A stretch of 64,000 nt of DNA from Leishmania mexicana MHOM/GT/2001/U1103 (Eukaryota > Euglenozoa > Kinetoplastea > Trypanosomatida > Trypanosomatidae), in the NCBI RefSeq assembly GCF_000234665.1, contig NC_018334.1, forward strand, positions 1,240,001 through 1,304,000, written 5' to 3'. How positions within the stretch are numbered: the stretch's first letter is position 1; each line of letters begins with the position of its first letter. This document shows, piece after piece, positions 1 to 10,282 of the stretch. Under the pieces are notes generated by a model. It did no database searches. It saw only the letters and a program-made list of their open reading frames with translations, and was not told where the DNA came from. The position numbers and the translations under genes were made by a program.

Positions 1-623
1 CAGAAGAGTGCGCAAGGGAAGGGAAAGGGGGGAGCAGGAAGGGACGCATGTCAAGTCGCACCGACTTCTTGGCATCTTCCTCCTCTCCGCAGCGACGTGG
101 GCAGAAAAGTGCCACGGCAACGTACATCATTTGTTTGTCCTTCTATATATATATATGCGTGTGTATGTGTATGTGTGTATGTGCGAGACAGAGGAGCAAA
201 GTTGTGGCGGAGCTTGTGCGTCGGCGGAAAATTCGGCATGGTGTCCGTTCGCCGCCCGTGCACAAGCCTCGACCCTCCTCCGCCTCCATCCTGCTTCACA
301 GAGCACCCGTAAACGAAATATGAGCCCGCATCCGACAACGTCCCACGAGATGCGACACAAAGAGAGGAGAAGGCAGCCATACGTAATCCGCTCTGACAGA
401 ACCGCCACGCAAGGAGTGGCATGCGATGGCCTGTGTCACAGCAGGCGCTGGTCTCCCCTCCGCATCATTGCACCCCCCTTGCCGCGCGCCGTCAACTCCC
501 TCCCGTGATTTCAGGAGGCGCGCCGCCGCACACGGAGGGGGGGCCTGCATTGCACAAAGAGCTCTGTTGCCAAAAGGCAGAGGACACACAGAGCGATCAC
601 GCTTACCCTTGCTGCATGCAGCG
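1..623. other. Gene-free flank, probable 3' UTR/spacer
   Basis: I see no credible gene here. The stretch lies downstream of the first minus-strand gene and would be its 3' UTR or spacer. It contains a short TA-rich run followed by TG-rich sequence near 142-185. Overlapping frames are all low-complexity or antisense. Confidence 0.6.
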
Positions 624-2180
624 TTACGCCTTGTCGGCAGGGGTCCAGCTCTTTATGGAGATGCCCTCCACCACGTTTGAGCACCGCGCACCGCGACCGA
701 CCAGCATCGCCGCGCACTCTATCACCCCTGACACCAGCGACGGGTAGGCGGGGTTGTGCTTGAGCATCGCGTACACGGACTCGTTTTTGAGGATCGGCAA
801 AGAGGCCACCTCCACGACGGAGCCGGCATGCGGCCCCACGGCACGCACACCCAACACGCGCTTTTCGCGGTCATTTGTCACGATCATCTTCACAAACCCG
901 TCCTTCGCGCCCATCACGATGGAGCGGGTGAGGTGCTTGTACTCGAGCCTCGCCACAATGTAGCCAATGCCCCTCGCACGACACTGCTTCTCGCTTAGGC
1001 CGATGCTTGCCACCTCATCCTCCAGGAACATGTCGGTCGCAATGTTCGCGAGTGCATTGTTGCCCACACTCAGTTTGGGGGAGCAGCCAAACATGGTGTC
1101 CACAACTGCCTGACCTGCCGTTTGGGCAACGTTTACCGTCTTCTGCCTCCCTGTAGCGTCTCCGATGCAGTAGATGTGCTTGTACGGTTTGCAGCGGCCG
1201 TACTCGTCGCAGTCGAGCTGCCCGTTCTCGACCCGCATCTTCGTGTTCTCCAGACCCAGTGCCTCAAGGTTGGGCTTGCGTCCCACCGCCACCATGACGC
1301 GCTCGGCGTGGTAGGTCTCGATGTCTCCGCTGAAGATGTCGCGCAAAGAGTACCGGCAGTCCTCCTCGCCAGCCTCCAGGTCGAAAAGTCGGCAGCTCTG
1401 GTGAATGACGACGCCACGACGGATGAGGTGGCTCTGTACATACGACGCGACGTCCTCGTCCTCTTTCGGAAGAATACGTGAGGCCTTGTCGACCAAGCGG
1501 ACTTTGGTGCGCCCCAGCTTGGCGAACATCGACGCCACCTCGCACCCCATCGCCCCGGCGCCGATCACCACCATACTCGCCGGTATCGGCAGCTGAAAGA
1601 CGTCAGTGGAGTTCAGGATGTGCTTGTGGTCGCACTTGGCAAAGGCGTGGCTGCGCGGGATTGCACCGGTCGCGATGACAATGTTGTCGGCTTGAAGAGA
1701 GCGATACTCGCCCGTGCCCTCCGTGTGGATGTCGATTTCGTTCGGATTGGCAAATGTTGCCTTACCTTCAATCAGCTGCACCCCAGATGCCTCCAAGAAT
1801 GCGCGATACTCGCGTTCCTTCTCCGCACACGTCTTCTGCAGCAGCTGCGTGATGCGCTCGCTGGGGATGCTGTCGACAATACTCTGCATCTGATCCGACC
1901 TCACCAAGTCCCGCACAAACTCCGGGTCCGTCAGGGAGGCCGCGAAGTGGGCGATCTCATACATCATTTTAGACGGCACAGTCCCGCCCCATAAGTCCGC
2001 GCCACCGACACGGCCGGCCTCGACGATACAGACCGATTTGCCATAGCCGATGGCGCGCATGGCAGCTGCGATGCCGCCGGGGCCGCCTCCAATGATGCAG
2101 AGGTCCACCCGAGGAAAGGCCCCAGCGCTGCGGAGCACAGGGAACGGCACATTACGCGGAACAGAAGAGCGGAACAACAT
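624..2180 (-). CDS. Lipoamide-dehydrogenase-family flavoprotein lacking the redox cysteines (copy 1)
   Basis: This 518-residue protein belongs to the pyridine nucleotide-disulfide oxidoreductase family (lipoamide dehydrogenase, soluble transhydrogenase). Visible landmarks are an N-terminus resembling a mitochondrial targeting peptide (MLFRSSVPRN), the FAD-binding GGGPGG at residues 31-36, a second Rossmann motif (VVIGAGAMGCE), and the late FAD motif around YCIGDA. The active-site segment reads GGADLWGGTVPSK at residues 59-71, so both cysteines of the canonical CxxxxC disulfide are replaced (Asp62, Thr67). The C-terminal His-Pro-Thr/Glu base is replaced by AYPS. Without the dithiol and base, classical lipoamide oxidation is not expected; a transhydrogenase-like or other NAD(P)H role is inference. 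The frame stays open upstream to 2579, but that stretch crosses a polypyrimidine tract and looks like untranslated sequence, so I start at the ATG at 2180. It lies head-to-tail with a paralogue at 4101-5738. Confidence 0.9.
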   Translation of the reverse strand: MLFRSSVPRNVPFPVLRSAGAFPRVDLCIIGGGPGGIAAAMRAIGYGKSVCIVEAGRVGGADLWGGTVPSKMMYEIAHFAASLTDPEFVRDLVRSDQMQSIVDSIPSERITQLLQKTCAEKEREYRAFLEASGVQLIEGKATFANPNEIDIHTEGTGEYRSLQADNIVIATGAIPRSHAFAKCDHKHILNSTDVFQLPIPASMVVIGAGAMGCEVASMFAKLGRTKVRLVDKASRILPKEDEDVASYVQSHLIRRGVVIHQSCRLFDLEAGEEDCRYSLRDIFSGDIETYHAERVMVAVGRKPNLEALGLENTKMRVENGQLDCDEYGRCKPYKHIYCIGDATGRQKTVNVAQTAGQAVVDTMFGCSPKLSVGNNALANIATDMFLEDEVASIGLSEKQCRARGIGYIVARLEYKHLTRSIVMGAKDGFVKMIVTNDREKRVLGVRAVGPHAGSVVEVASLPILKNESVYAMLKHNPAYPSLVSGVIECAAMLVGRGARCSNVVEGISIKSWTPADKA

Positions 2181-2185
2181 CTTCA

Positions 2186-2210
2186 CTCTTGAGAGAGGAG
2201 AAAAAGATAA
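2186..2210 (-). promoter_or_regulatory. Probable spliced-leader acceptor with polypyrimidine tract
   Basis: Read on the minus strand, a C/T-rich tract (about 2191-2207) is followed directly by AG dinucleotides within 10 bases of the ATG at 2180. This fits a trans-splice acceptor giving a very short 5' UTR. It also argues that the longer upstream frame is not translated. This is inference from composition; a mapped spliced-leader site would decide it. Confidence 0.4.
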
Positions 2211-4100
2211 GGATGACGCGACGGCGGGGGAGGTGCAGCGAGGCGGACAAGACGAGGCTGGTAACTGGTACCAGGTAAGGATCAAAGACGAATTGGCCGG
2301 CTCTGGCTCTCTCCCCACCGCGGCGAGTTGCTTGGTGAAGAAAGGCAGAGAGGGACCGAGAGCAACGGTGGCACCAACGGTGTGCGTGGGCTGAGACGGA
2401 GAGCGGGGGAAAAAAGTGCGGTCAGTTCTACAAGAGTGCTGGCGAGGCTTTTGAGGTCCCTCGAGACGTTTTCGCCTCGACCTGCCCATTCTCTGCCACC
2501 GAGCGCATGCGGTCGCCTCCACGCTATGGGCAGCCCTGTCACCAGGCCCCATCGCGTGCTGCAGTGCCGTGGTAGACACACGCGGTACAGAAATGCGCGG
2601 ACTCGGTCATTGGAGAGCATGGCATCTGACGCGAACGCTACCTACCCACTCCCTGCTTCGCAGGTGGCGCCGTACTGCATCCCTCGGGGTGGCACGCAGG
2701 CTCCCTAACTAGGAGGCAGTGCGAGGCTTGCGTGAGATGCGCTCGAGTGGTCTTGACACTTTGCCTCATCATACGGACACTGCAAGCGTGTTCACGGCCG
2801 CAGATGTGGTCCGATGCAACGCCACCCACAACCTGACCGCCGACAGCAGCAGCAGCGATAAAAAGATCTTACCTTCCCTCGACGTCGTAGGTGCTTGGCC
2901 TTGTCACTACAGGAAGTGGTGCGGCATTTGGCAGCGTTATAGAGGGAGGCTGCTTGACCTCCCCTCACAGAGCGACGAGGGAGGGGTGGGGGAGGGGGGT
3001 GTACAGAACCCTGAGACACCACGCGCTGAGAGGTGTGTGTCCTCTCGCCATCGGGGTGCACAGAGACACCGAAAGAGAAATGATCGCGCCCATGAGGAAG
3101 GGCGAGGAGAGAGGAGGAGATGACGCTACGAAGGCTGGACGTGAGCGTTCGTGCATCAGTGGAAGTCCAACTACATCAGAGGGAGAGCGCAAGGCATGAG
3201 GAGCTGCTGGTGAAACGATTAGGCTTGCTCGAGCGCGGTGTCCGTCAGGCGTGGACACGTGTGCTTGTGCATCCATGCACGGCTGCTGTGTGCTCTGTCG
3301 ACCACGAGTGGCGTGTATGCAACCAAAAGGAGGGGCGAAGAAGAGGTGTAAGAGAAGAGCACAAGCGCAGTTCAGCGACTCAAACGGTGTGCCGGTGGGG
3401 GAGGGGGAGGGCACCTCCTTGAATCGCTACACTACGCGCACCGAGTGCTCGCACGCCGCAGCTCTCGCATGAAGACGTCGACAACCTTGACAGAGTCTTC
3501 TGCGACGCGTCTGCGTACCTACATAAAGAGAGAGTTGAGATACAGCCGGCAAACTCCGCATGCACGTGTCGTCGTCGTGCGTTTCGTTCTGATTCATTCA
3601 GCGAAGAGGGGGTGGAGTGGCGAATAAGGGCCGCGCGATATACACACGCACACACACAACAGACGCCTCCTCTTCCTCTGCCCATCCAAGGGCACACAGG
3701 CAGAGGTGGCCACTCTCGATTTCAAAACAACGACAGAAGCCGAGCTGAGGCGCGGCGGGCGGCTCTGGACCGACTTCGACGCGCACACAATCTGACCTGC
3801 CGTATAGAGCGGCGCGACTGAGGAGAGGAGGACCGCAAGAGACGTGTTACGGCGTGCACAGCCCTTGCGCCCGCATTTACCTCTCACCAGCAACACCTAT
3901 ACCTTACGCCGGCTAGTCTCCGCTCCACTGGCACTCAAGGTAGCCTGTTCACCGACCAAAGAAGGTGCCGGGGTTGCGTTCCCCGGAAGGAACACCGCTG
4001 TCTGTGTGGCGGGTCGCACTGCTGGTAGCCTCCGCCCAAGCGGGTGATGCCCCACAGCGCTGCGCTAGTGACTCGCCCAGCCTCTTTGCCTGGGACCGCT
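2211..4100. other. Intergenic spacer between the two flavoprotein genes
   Basis: About 1.9 kb with no credible gene. It would hold the 3' UTR of the 4101-5738 gene and the 5' flank of the 624-2180 gene. The plus strand is rich in GA runs (for example 2960-3120 and 3395-3415), that is, polypyrimidine tracts on the coding strand. Short frames here are low-complexity. Confidence 0.6.
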
Positions 4101-5738
4101 CTAGTCCGACGCCGCCGTCTTTCCCTTGTAAGCCACCCCCCTGTTCATGTCAGATGGCGTCCACTTCGTCAGCTTAACGCCGCGCGCCGGATCTGCATTT
4201 AGCTGTGCTGGGAGGTCTAGGATGGACCGCAGACACTCCTGGAAGGCCTGCGAGACGGCTGGATACGCAGTCAGGCGACCCGCGAGGTCGAACACGCTCT
4301 GGCCGTTTTGAATGGCCAGTGCACCAATATCTACGAGTGTGCTCGCGTTCATGCCCAACGCCCGCACGCCGAGGATGCGCCGCTCCGGGTCGTCGGCACA
4401 GATGATTTTCACGAAGCCCTTCGTGTTGGCAGCAGCCACCGCGCGGCTGACGACCTCGTAGCTGTACCGCGCAGCAATGTAGGCAATGCCCTTCTCCTGG
4501 CATTGCGACTCGTTGTACCCGACGGAGGCGACGGCGCGGGTCAAGAAGGCAACGCTGGACATGGTCTCCATCAAGTTCGGCACTACCTTTGGCTCCGTGC
4601 CGTAGATATAGTCCACGGCGAGCTTCGCCTGGGCCTCGCCCATGCTGACGAGCTGCATGTGCGTAGCGGCGTCGCCGACGGCGAAGATGTGTGGCGTGTC
4701 AACGCACTGGCCAAACTCGTTCACGTGCAGCTGGCTGCCACGCGTCTTGAGAGTGGTGTTCTCGATACCGAGGCGGGAGTAGTCCGGCACGCGGCCGATC
4801 GAGATGAGGGCACGCTCCACCTGGAACGTTGTCAGTTTCCGCGTGGTTCGATCCATTACAGTGTACTGCACGCCAGACTGCGGCGCGGGGTCGGCCGGGT
4901 GCCGCGCCTTCGCCTCCTCCTCCGTCTCCTCCCACGGCTGCATATCATAGAGGTCGGAGTTGTGGTGGACAACGATCCCGGCGCGATCCATACCGCCCTC
5001 GATCACGCGAACAATGTCGGGGTCCTCCCGCGGCAGGATGTGCGGCGCTTTGTCGATGATGGAGACTTTCGTTTTGCCGAGGCGGCCGATGATGCTGGCA
5101 AGCTCGCAGCCAATCACGCCAGCGCCCACGATCACCAAGCTCTTCGGCAGCGGGGCTCGCATGACGTGGTCAGAGGTCATGACCAACCGCCCGTCCGTTG
5201 CCACGAAAGGGTGCTTCCGTGGCTTCGACCCGGTGGCGACGATGAAATAGTCCGCCGTGATGCTTCGGAACTCCTTCGTCCGCTTGTTATGGCACTGGAT
5301 CTCGTGATTGCTGCTAAAGGTCGCCCTGCCAAACACGAGTTCTACGTTCGGCGAGGCGTTGAGTGCTGCCTGGATCTGCTCCTCGCGGATGCGGCTCACT
5401 TGTTCCATTGACTGCCGCATCTTGACCTCGTCGATCTCGAGGTAGCGATCGAGGCTCTCGCCGTAGAGGCGCATGGCTGCATCGCCGCGCATCTTGGCCA
5501 TGATAGACGAGCACTCCCACATGGTCTTCGACTGCAGTGCGCCGTCCCACAAGTCATTGCCTCCAAGCCGCGCCTTCTCAACGATGCAGACGCGCTTGTT
5601 ATAATCGGCCGCCCGCAGTGCTGCCGCAATCCCGGCAGGGCCACCGCCGATGACACACACGTCGAAGTGCGCCTTGTCCCGCGACGCAGCGGCCAAGTTG
5701 CGAGGGCGGGTGAGAGTGTATAGTGTGCGGCGCAGCAT
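4101..5738 (-). CDS. Lipoamide-dehydrogenase-family flavoprotein lacking the redox cysteines (copy 2)
   Basis: This 545-residue protein is a paralogue of the gene at 624-2180. The N-terminus (MLRRTLYTLTRPRNLAAASR) is rich in Arg, Ser and Ala, without acids, and looks like a mitochondrial presequence. FAD-binding GGGPAG lies at residues 31-36 and a second nucleotide-binding VGAGVIGCE follows. The active-site stretch reads GGNDLWDGALQSK, so both catalytic cysteines are absent (Asp62, Ala67) and the conserved Pro before Ser-Lys is Gln. The C-terminal catalytic His/Glu region reads TAYPAVSQAF, with Tyr in place of His. An extra loop of about 20 residues (rich in Glu/Ala/Pro) lies between the NAD domain and the central domain. 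Family membership is clear; the reaction is unknown. The first true ATG is 5738; the codon before it is GTG. Confidence 0.9.
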   Translation of the reverse strand: MLRRTLYTLTRPRNLAAASRDKAHFDVCVIGGGPAGIAAALRAADYNKRVCIVEKARLGGNDLWDGALQSKTMWECSSIMAKMRGDAAMRLYGESLDRYLEIDEVKMRQSMEQVSRIREEQIQAALNASPNVELVFGRATFSSNHEIQCHNKRTKEFRSITADYFIVATGSKPRKHPFVATDGRLVMTSDHVMRAPLPKSLVIVGAGVIGCELASIIGRLGKTKVSIIDKAPHILPREDPDIVRVIEGGMDRAGIVVHHNSDLYDMQPWEETEEEAKARHPADPAPQSGVQYTVMDRTTRKLTTFQVERALISIGRVPDYSRLGIENTTLKTRGSQLHVNEFGQCVDTPHIFAVGDAATHMQLVSMGEAQAKLAVDYIYGTEPKVVPNLMETMSSVAFLTRAVASVGYNESQCQEKGIAYIAARYSYEVVSRAVAAANTKGFVKIICADDPERRILGVRALGMNASTLVDIGALAIQNGQSVFDLAGRLTAYPAVSQAFQECLRSILDLPAQLNADPARGVKLTKWTPSDMNRGVAYKGKTAASD

Positions 5739-5758
5739 CACGACAGATGGAGAGCGGA

Positions 5759-5795
5759 CTAGTACGGAGAAGGACGTGAGAGGGGAGATTCAGAA
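5759..5795 (-). promoter_or_regulatory. Possible spliced-leader acceptor
   Basis: On the minus strand a pyrimidine-rich stretch (about 5764-5795) leads to an AG at 5760-5759, about 20 bases before the ATG at 5738. The fit to a trans-splice acceptor is plausible but compositional only. Confidence 0.3.
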
Positions 5796-8480
5796 ACGGG
5801 AGAAGATGATGGAGAGCGAGAGGAAGCCACAGCGGTCACACACGAGCGAAGAGAGAGAAGCAAGAGGCAAGCAAGACGAGGACACTTTGCATGTTCCGGG
5901 GAGGTGAGCCCTAAACACAGTGGCAACGGCATCCGCCGCGGCAGAGAGGGGGGTGGAAGAGGGATGTGTCGACGCCTCGGTCTACAGAGTACGTGGTGCT
6001 GTCCGTGGTGGAATAACCCATAAAACGAGAGGGCGGAGGAGGTGACGATGCGTGCGTGAGGAGCTGCACTAGCGGGGCTCCGCCGAACTGGACGAAGAGA
6101 ACGAAGACCGTCCGTATAGACGTTGGCCTTCCTGTGGTTTTACAGATGCAAAAGAGACGCGTCACGAGGTCGAAGCGGGCAGCCAGGGACAATGACGTGG
6201 GTAGAGGAGTTATGGGGGCATGACTCTAGCGCGACCGAGTTATGCCCGGTCAGTGCAGATGCGAATCGATGCTCTTGTGTGATTCCTGTTGCTGCCGGAA
6301 AACAACACAGAAACCCTCCTTCGGACTCTGCAAAGGACAAGCGCTCATACACAAGCTCCAAAGTGCAGCTGCGGAGATGGAGAAGTGGGGGGACAGTACG
6401 TCGATGAAGATCACTTGTTGCTCTTCTCTAGTGCGCGTGGCCGCGAGCCAAAGGGAATCCCACGAGCACGTCCGTCACACGCACGCACAAGAGCACGTTC
6501 TAAGCACAAGCCCCCCCCCCTCCCCCAGTTCACTACAAGAAGTGCGCTACAACAGGGCGAACACCGAACAGCGTCGATAGAGAGAGGGAAAACGCCAAGG
6601 TAAAGAAGGCCCACCAGCACCAAGCAACACGAGCACCTCACAAACTTCACAAAGCGCGAGAGCGGAGGTACACGGGAGCGGAGAGGGGCCACACCGCGGG
6701 AACGCACGCGCACACGTCGTCCCACACACAAACACAGAGAAAGAGAGAGGAAAGGCTTACGCAGTCTCAACCGGAGAATAGGCAAGCAACACAGCAAGGA
6801 AGGCAGCGCTGCGTGAGACGCAAGAGCGAAAGCGGGAGTGAGCATCCGCAGCACGTGCTGCATCCGAGAGGTACGCAGACCAACAGAAGAGGACCGCGAC
6901 ACACACCCACACACAACATGTCCACGAGATTGTTGATTCTTCTGTGAATCGATAGGGAGAAGCTTGACGGGAGGGAGGCGGGGGGAGGGTTACGTGCTGT
7001 GCAGCAGGCGAGTGCATGTAACACAAAAAGCGAATGAACAACGATTTGCGGGTGGCCGTACACGCTGAGACGTGTCCACGCAAAGGGGAGCCGTAGGTGA
7101 AAGTGACGCACCATGGAGGCCATGGCCCCATCTTGCGCATGACACTCACGAGGCGCCCAACTAGTGAGGGCGCAAAGTTTGCTGTCGTATCACGGGGGGA
7201 CTCTTGCCCTTATGCCGCCCCGCGAGCTCTCTCTTGTGCGATGATGGACTCATTCACGCGTGGGGAGGGGTAGAGGACCAGAAGCGTAAGTGAGAGTGCG
7301 GACGGGCACCAAATGTGTGCGGTGCTGCATACGGGAATCCGTTCAACCCACAGAACCCAGTTCCTCTGGGAGACACACAACCGTGAAGAAGGGCACCTCG
7401 ATTTTTCACCAGGCGGCATCACCACAAGGCCTAGCTCGCACACAGAAAGCGGTACCCAAGAGGTTTCCAGACCCATCCGCACTGCTGCAGACTAAAAATA
7501 CAAAGACGGACGCCGCAGCCGCATGCAGCCCTCTGAACAACAGAAAAGCGAAAAACTGCGAAGACATGGAAGGCCAAAAGAGAGGACGCGCACTGTCCAT
7601 CGGAGGAGTCCGTAATTCTCACCTCAGGGTTGCAACACCAAGCGACGTCGACGCATGGGTCTCTGGGCCGCACACGTAACGTGCTGCGTAGAGCAAGAAT
7701 ACCACAGCGGCATACCTCAGATCCTTGATGTTGTGCCCCCCCCCCTCCCTCCCTTTCCTTTTACATTTTTTTTTTCGGATCACGCATAGCTAAAAGTGCG
7801 TTGCAGCCGTCTGCTCTCATATGGCAGGGGCGGGGACATCGAGAGGCCCCCAGAAAAAAAAAAGATGCGGAGCAGAGACGAGACTCAGCCATGCGCCGGG
7901 CATACACGCAAGCCGTGCAGTGAGAAGGGCAAAAAAGCAACACACACCCATACACGTATACACGTACAAGTCTCGTGTGAGCACGCACCACCATGACGCA
8001 TGAAGCGAGGTAGGCGAGTCTCGAGCTCCCGATGGGACGACAACGGCAACCACAAAAGTAAAATGAAAGGAGTACAGCAGAGACAGAGACACGGACGTGC
8101 GCAGAGGGCAGACCATCACACCGTGCGCGGTGAACAACACAAAGGAGGACTGGACGGAGATATTCGAGGCACCAAGCGAGGGAGAAGAGAGGGGGTGAGG
8201 CGACACCCAAACGCGCGGTCCACCAACAAGCTTGGCAAGAGAAAAAAAAACAACGGGGCCGTTGCGCGCGCGGGAGATGGACACACGCCGAACCGCACAA
8301 CACATTGAAGCCGAGCAAAAGTGCCACGCCCATACACGCACGAAGACAGAGAGAACCATACACACGTGCACCGACACACACCGACATCGCCACCAGTATG
8401 TGAAGAGGTAACGCACATATACTGAGAAAGCGCTCATAGAAAAGGAAAAGCTCGAGGCGCCCGAGCACCAACGGATGGGT
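5796..8480. other. Long spacer with simple repeats
   Basis: I find no gene here. The region carries alternating purine-rich blocks, CA-rich segments (for example 6470-6500, 6700-6740, 7925-7970), a C-run at 7736-7745 followed by a T-run at 7766-7775, and GA-rich tracts. Open frames in it encode low-complexity Cys/Ser/Leu or Val-rich peptides typical of antisense reading of repeats. It probably comprises UTRs of the flanking genes. Confidence 0.55.
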
Positions 8481-8487
8481 TAACCGA

Positions 8488-9800
8488 TTACGCACTTCCA
8501 AGTGTCATTCCAACCACGAACACGTCATCGAGTAGCCGCGTATGCAAGTACAGCTCATCGGTCTCTGTCGAGGCGCGGCATGCCGTCTGCTCGAGTGCGG
8601 AACCGGTGGCGTCTGTCGGGCGGGTGACAGGGGTGGGGGTGGTCCAGGTGCACGCCGGATGAGCCCAGAGAGGAGGTTGGCCAGCCTCAGGCTGGGGCAC
8701 TCTGGAGACCCTGTACACCCTGCCTGCGTACCATGCCTCGCCATCAGTCGCCTCAAGCAGCGGCATGCCGTAATACAGTGTGGAGACTCTCCACATGAAT
8801 GTCCGGAGAACTCGATACTGCCATTCGGGGCGCTCTCGTCATGCCCCCGGCACCTGTGCCTCCTCAGCCCACCCAGTCGGATGGGGGAGGTGCCGCATGC
8901 TCCGCGCACATGCGCTTGGGGGGGGGGGGGCTGACGGGTATAGATCTCTTCGCGCCTTGCTCGGCTGCGAGACGCCATGCCGGCTGTGCTGGACAGCACC
9001 GGCGCACAGGACTCGCATTCTTGCATCCCGGGGCCTGCTCCAGTACGGCGCTGTTCTCTTGTCTAGGGAGGAGGCTCGCTGTCATCATCTGACGCTTCCG
9101 CCGATACCATGGGGGCGTGTGCCTGGATGGCTTGCCCGCATGTGCAGCGACAGGCGAGACGGAGCTGTGCCTCCGCGGCGGCACGGGGCACACTCCACCT
9201 TCCCCTGCATCTCCACGCCTTCGACAGTCGTGGTCGTGTCATGTGGAGAGCATGCAGATGCAGGGGAAGTGTCGCAGGGAGAAAGAACGAAGAAAAACAG
9301 CAGAAGAGGACACACAAGTCACACCTCCAGCCGCCACCGTCGATGTGCATTGTATCGTCCAGCACGCTCGTGCTTTGCCATACGACAGAAGTTGGACGCC
9401 ACGCCACCGCTGGCCCTGCCACAGGCCCCGTCGCCTGGTGCGCAGCAGCCGTAGGCACACGCGCTGCAGCAGGGTGCCCCGACGCAGCCGTCTCAGCATG
9501 GCCCCTGTCTCAAGCCCTGCCCACACACACCGCCTCCCAGGCGGCCCACATCGGCAGCGAGGGCTCGCGCGATGGCCTCCCCACGTAGTGGGGCATGGAC
9601 GCTGCCACCGCCAGATGAGGCTCTGCACGGGCAGGGGTGTGGGGGGAGGGGGTGGTGAGGGGCTGCCTGGCCTCATAAGACAGAGTCGCGGGCACCGGAC
9701 CTTGATACGAAGCTTAGGTGTCGCCCGCCATCGAGGTTCACCAGCATCAAGATGCCAGCGAAAGACAGCGACGATGATCTGCTTCGTTGATGAGGTAACA
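8488..9800 (-). other. Degenerate GC-rich island; candidate gene or retroposon relic
   Basis: This block differs from the flanking simple-sequence spacer: it is more complex, GC-rich and non-repetitive. On the minus strand it gives short frames, one of which (8488-8796) has a natural-looking composition (STLYYGMPLLEATDG, then YAGRVYRVSRVPQ), but no intact gene. A 13-base G run sits at 8918-8930. It could be a decayed gene or a SIDER-type degenerate retroposon of the kind common in Leishmania 3' UTRs. I cannot recognise a signature sequence, so this is a pointer, not an identification. Confidence 0.3.
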
Positions 9801-10282
9801 CACACCCGTCGCCTGGGGTAACGAAGAGAAAGGATGAACGCAGCAGAATGGGAGGAAGGAAAAGCGACGAGTAGCGGGTTGAGGGCGGAGTTCCCTGTAC
9901 AGTAACAGCCAGCACCTCGACCCACCTCTCCCCGCAGGCAGGGAAAAGAAGAAGTGGGCGCGGCATCACCGGTGGTAGGAATAGAGCGGCAGGAAGATGT
10001 GCACAAGCGCCGTGCGCGCGTGAGGTCAGTGCCGCTGCTCCCCCTCCCCCGACTTCCATGAGCATGTACATGAAAAGGTAACAAATATTTCATATCGCAG
10101 TCAACGGAGGGGGGGGGGGAAGCGCTCCTAAGAGTGCCGCGCGTTGCGAAGTGCTCTATAGAACCGGGAAAACGTCTTTGCGAGACACGCGCGCAGAATG
10201 ATTGGGGTAAGAAAAGGGAATCCGACAATGAAGCGATCAGCGCGTGCATCACCGCTAGCACAACCCCTTCCTTTAGCAGGCA
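9801..10282. other. Spacer, nothing recognised
   Basis: About 480 bases downstream of the 10283-12013 gene. It contains a G run near 10110-10118. I see no gene or RNA here. Confidence 0.5.

Noticed and set aside
2181..2579. N-terminal extension of the first flavoprotein (133 residues)
   Set aside because: It crosses a polypyrimidine tract and AG sites next to the ATG at 2180; the family and a mitochondrial presequence begin at 2180.
4308..5411. Plus-strand open frame of 367 residues
   Set aside because: It is the antisense of the flavoprotein gene at 4101-5738; the composition (His, Val, Arg-rich, no domain) is typical of reading GC-rich coding DNA backwards.
7761..8501. Minus-strand open frame of 246 residues
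   Set aside because: Cys/Val/Leu/Arg-rich translation of CA and GA repeats; no conserved features.
9239..10261. Minus-strand open frame of 340 residues
   Set aside because: Arg/Cys/Pro-rich low-quality composition crossing G runs and spacer sequence; no domain; no ordered helices.
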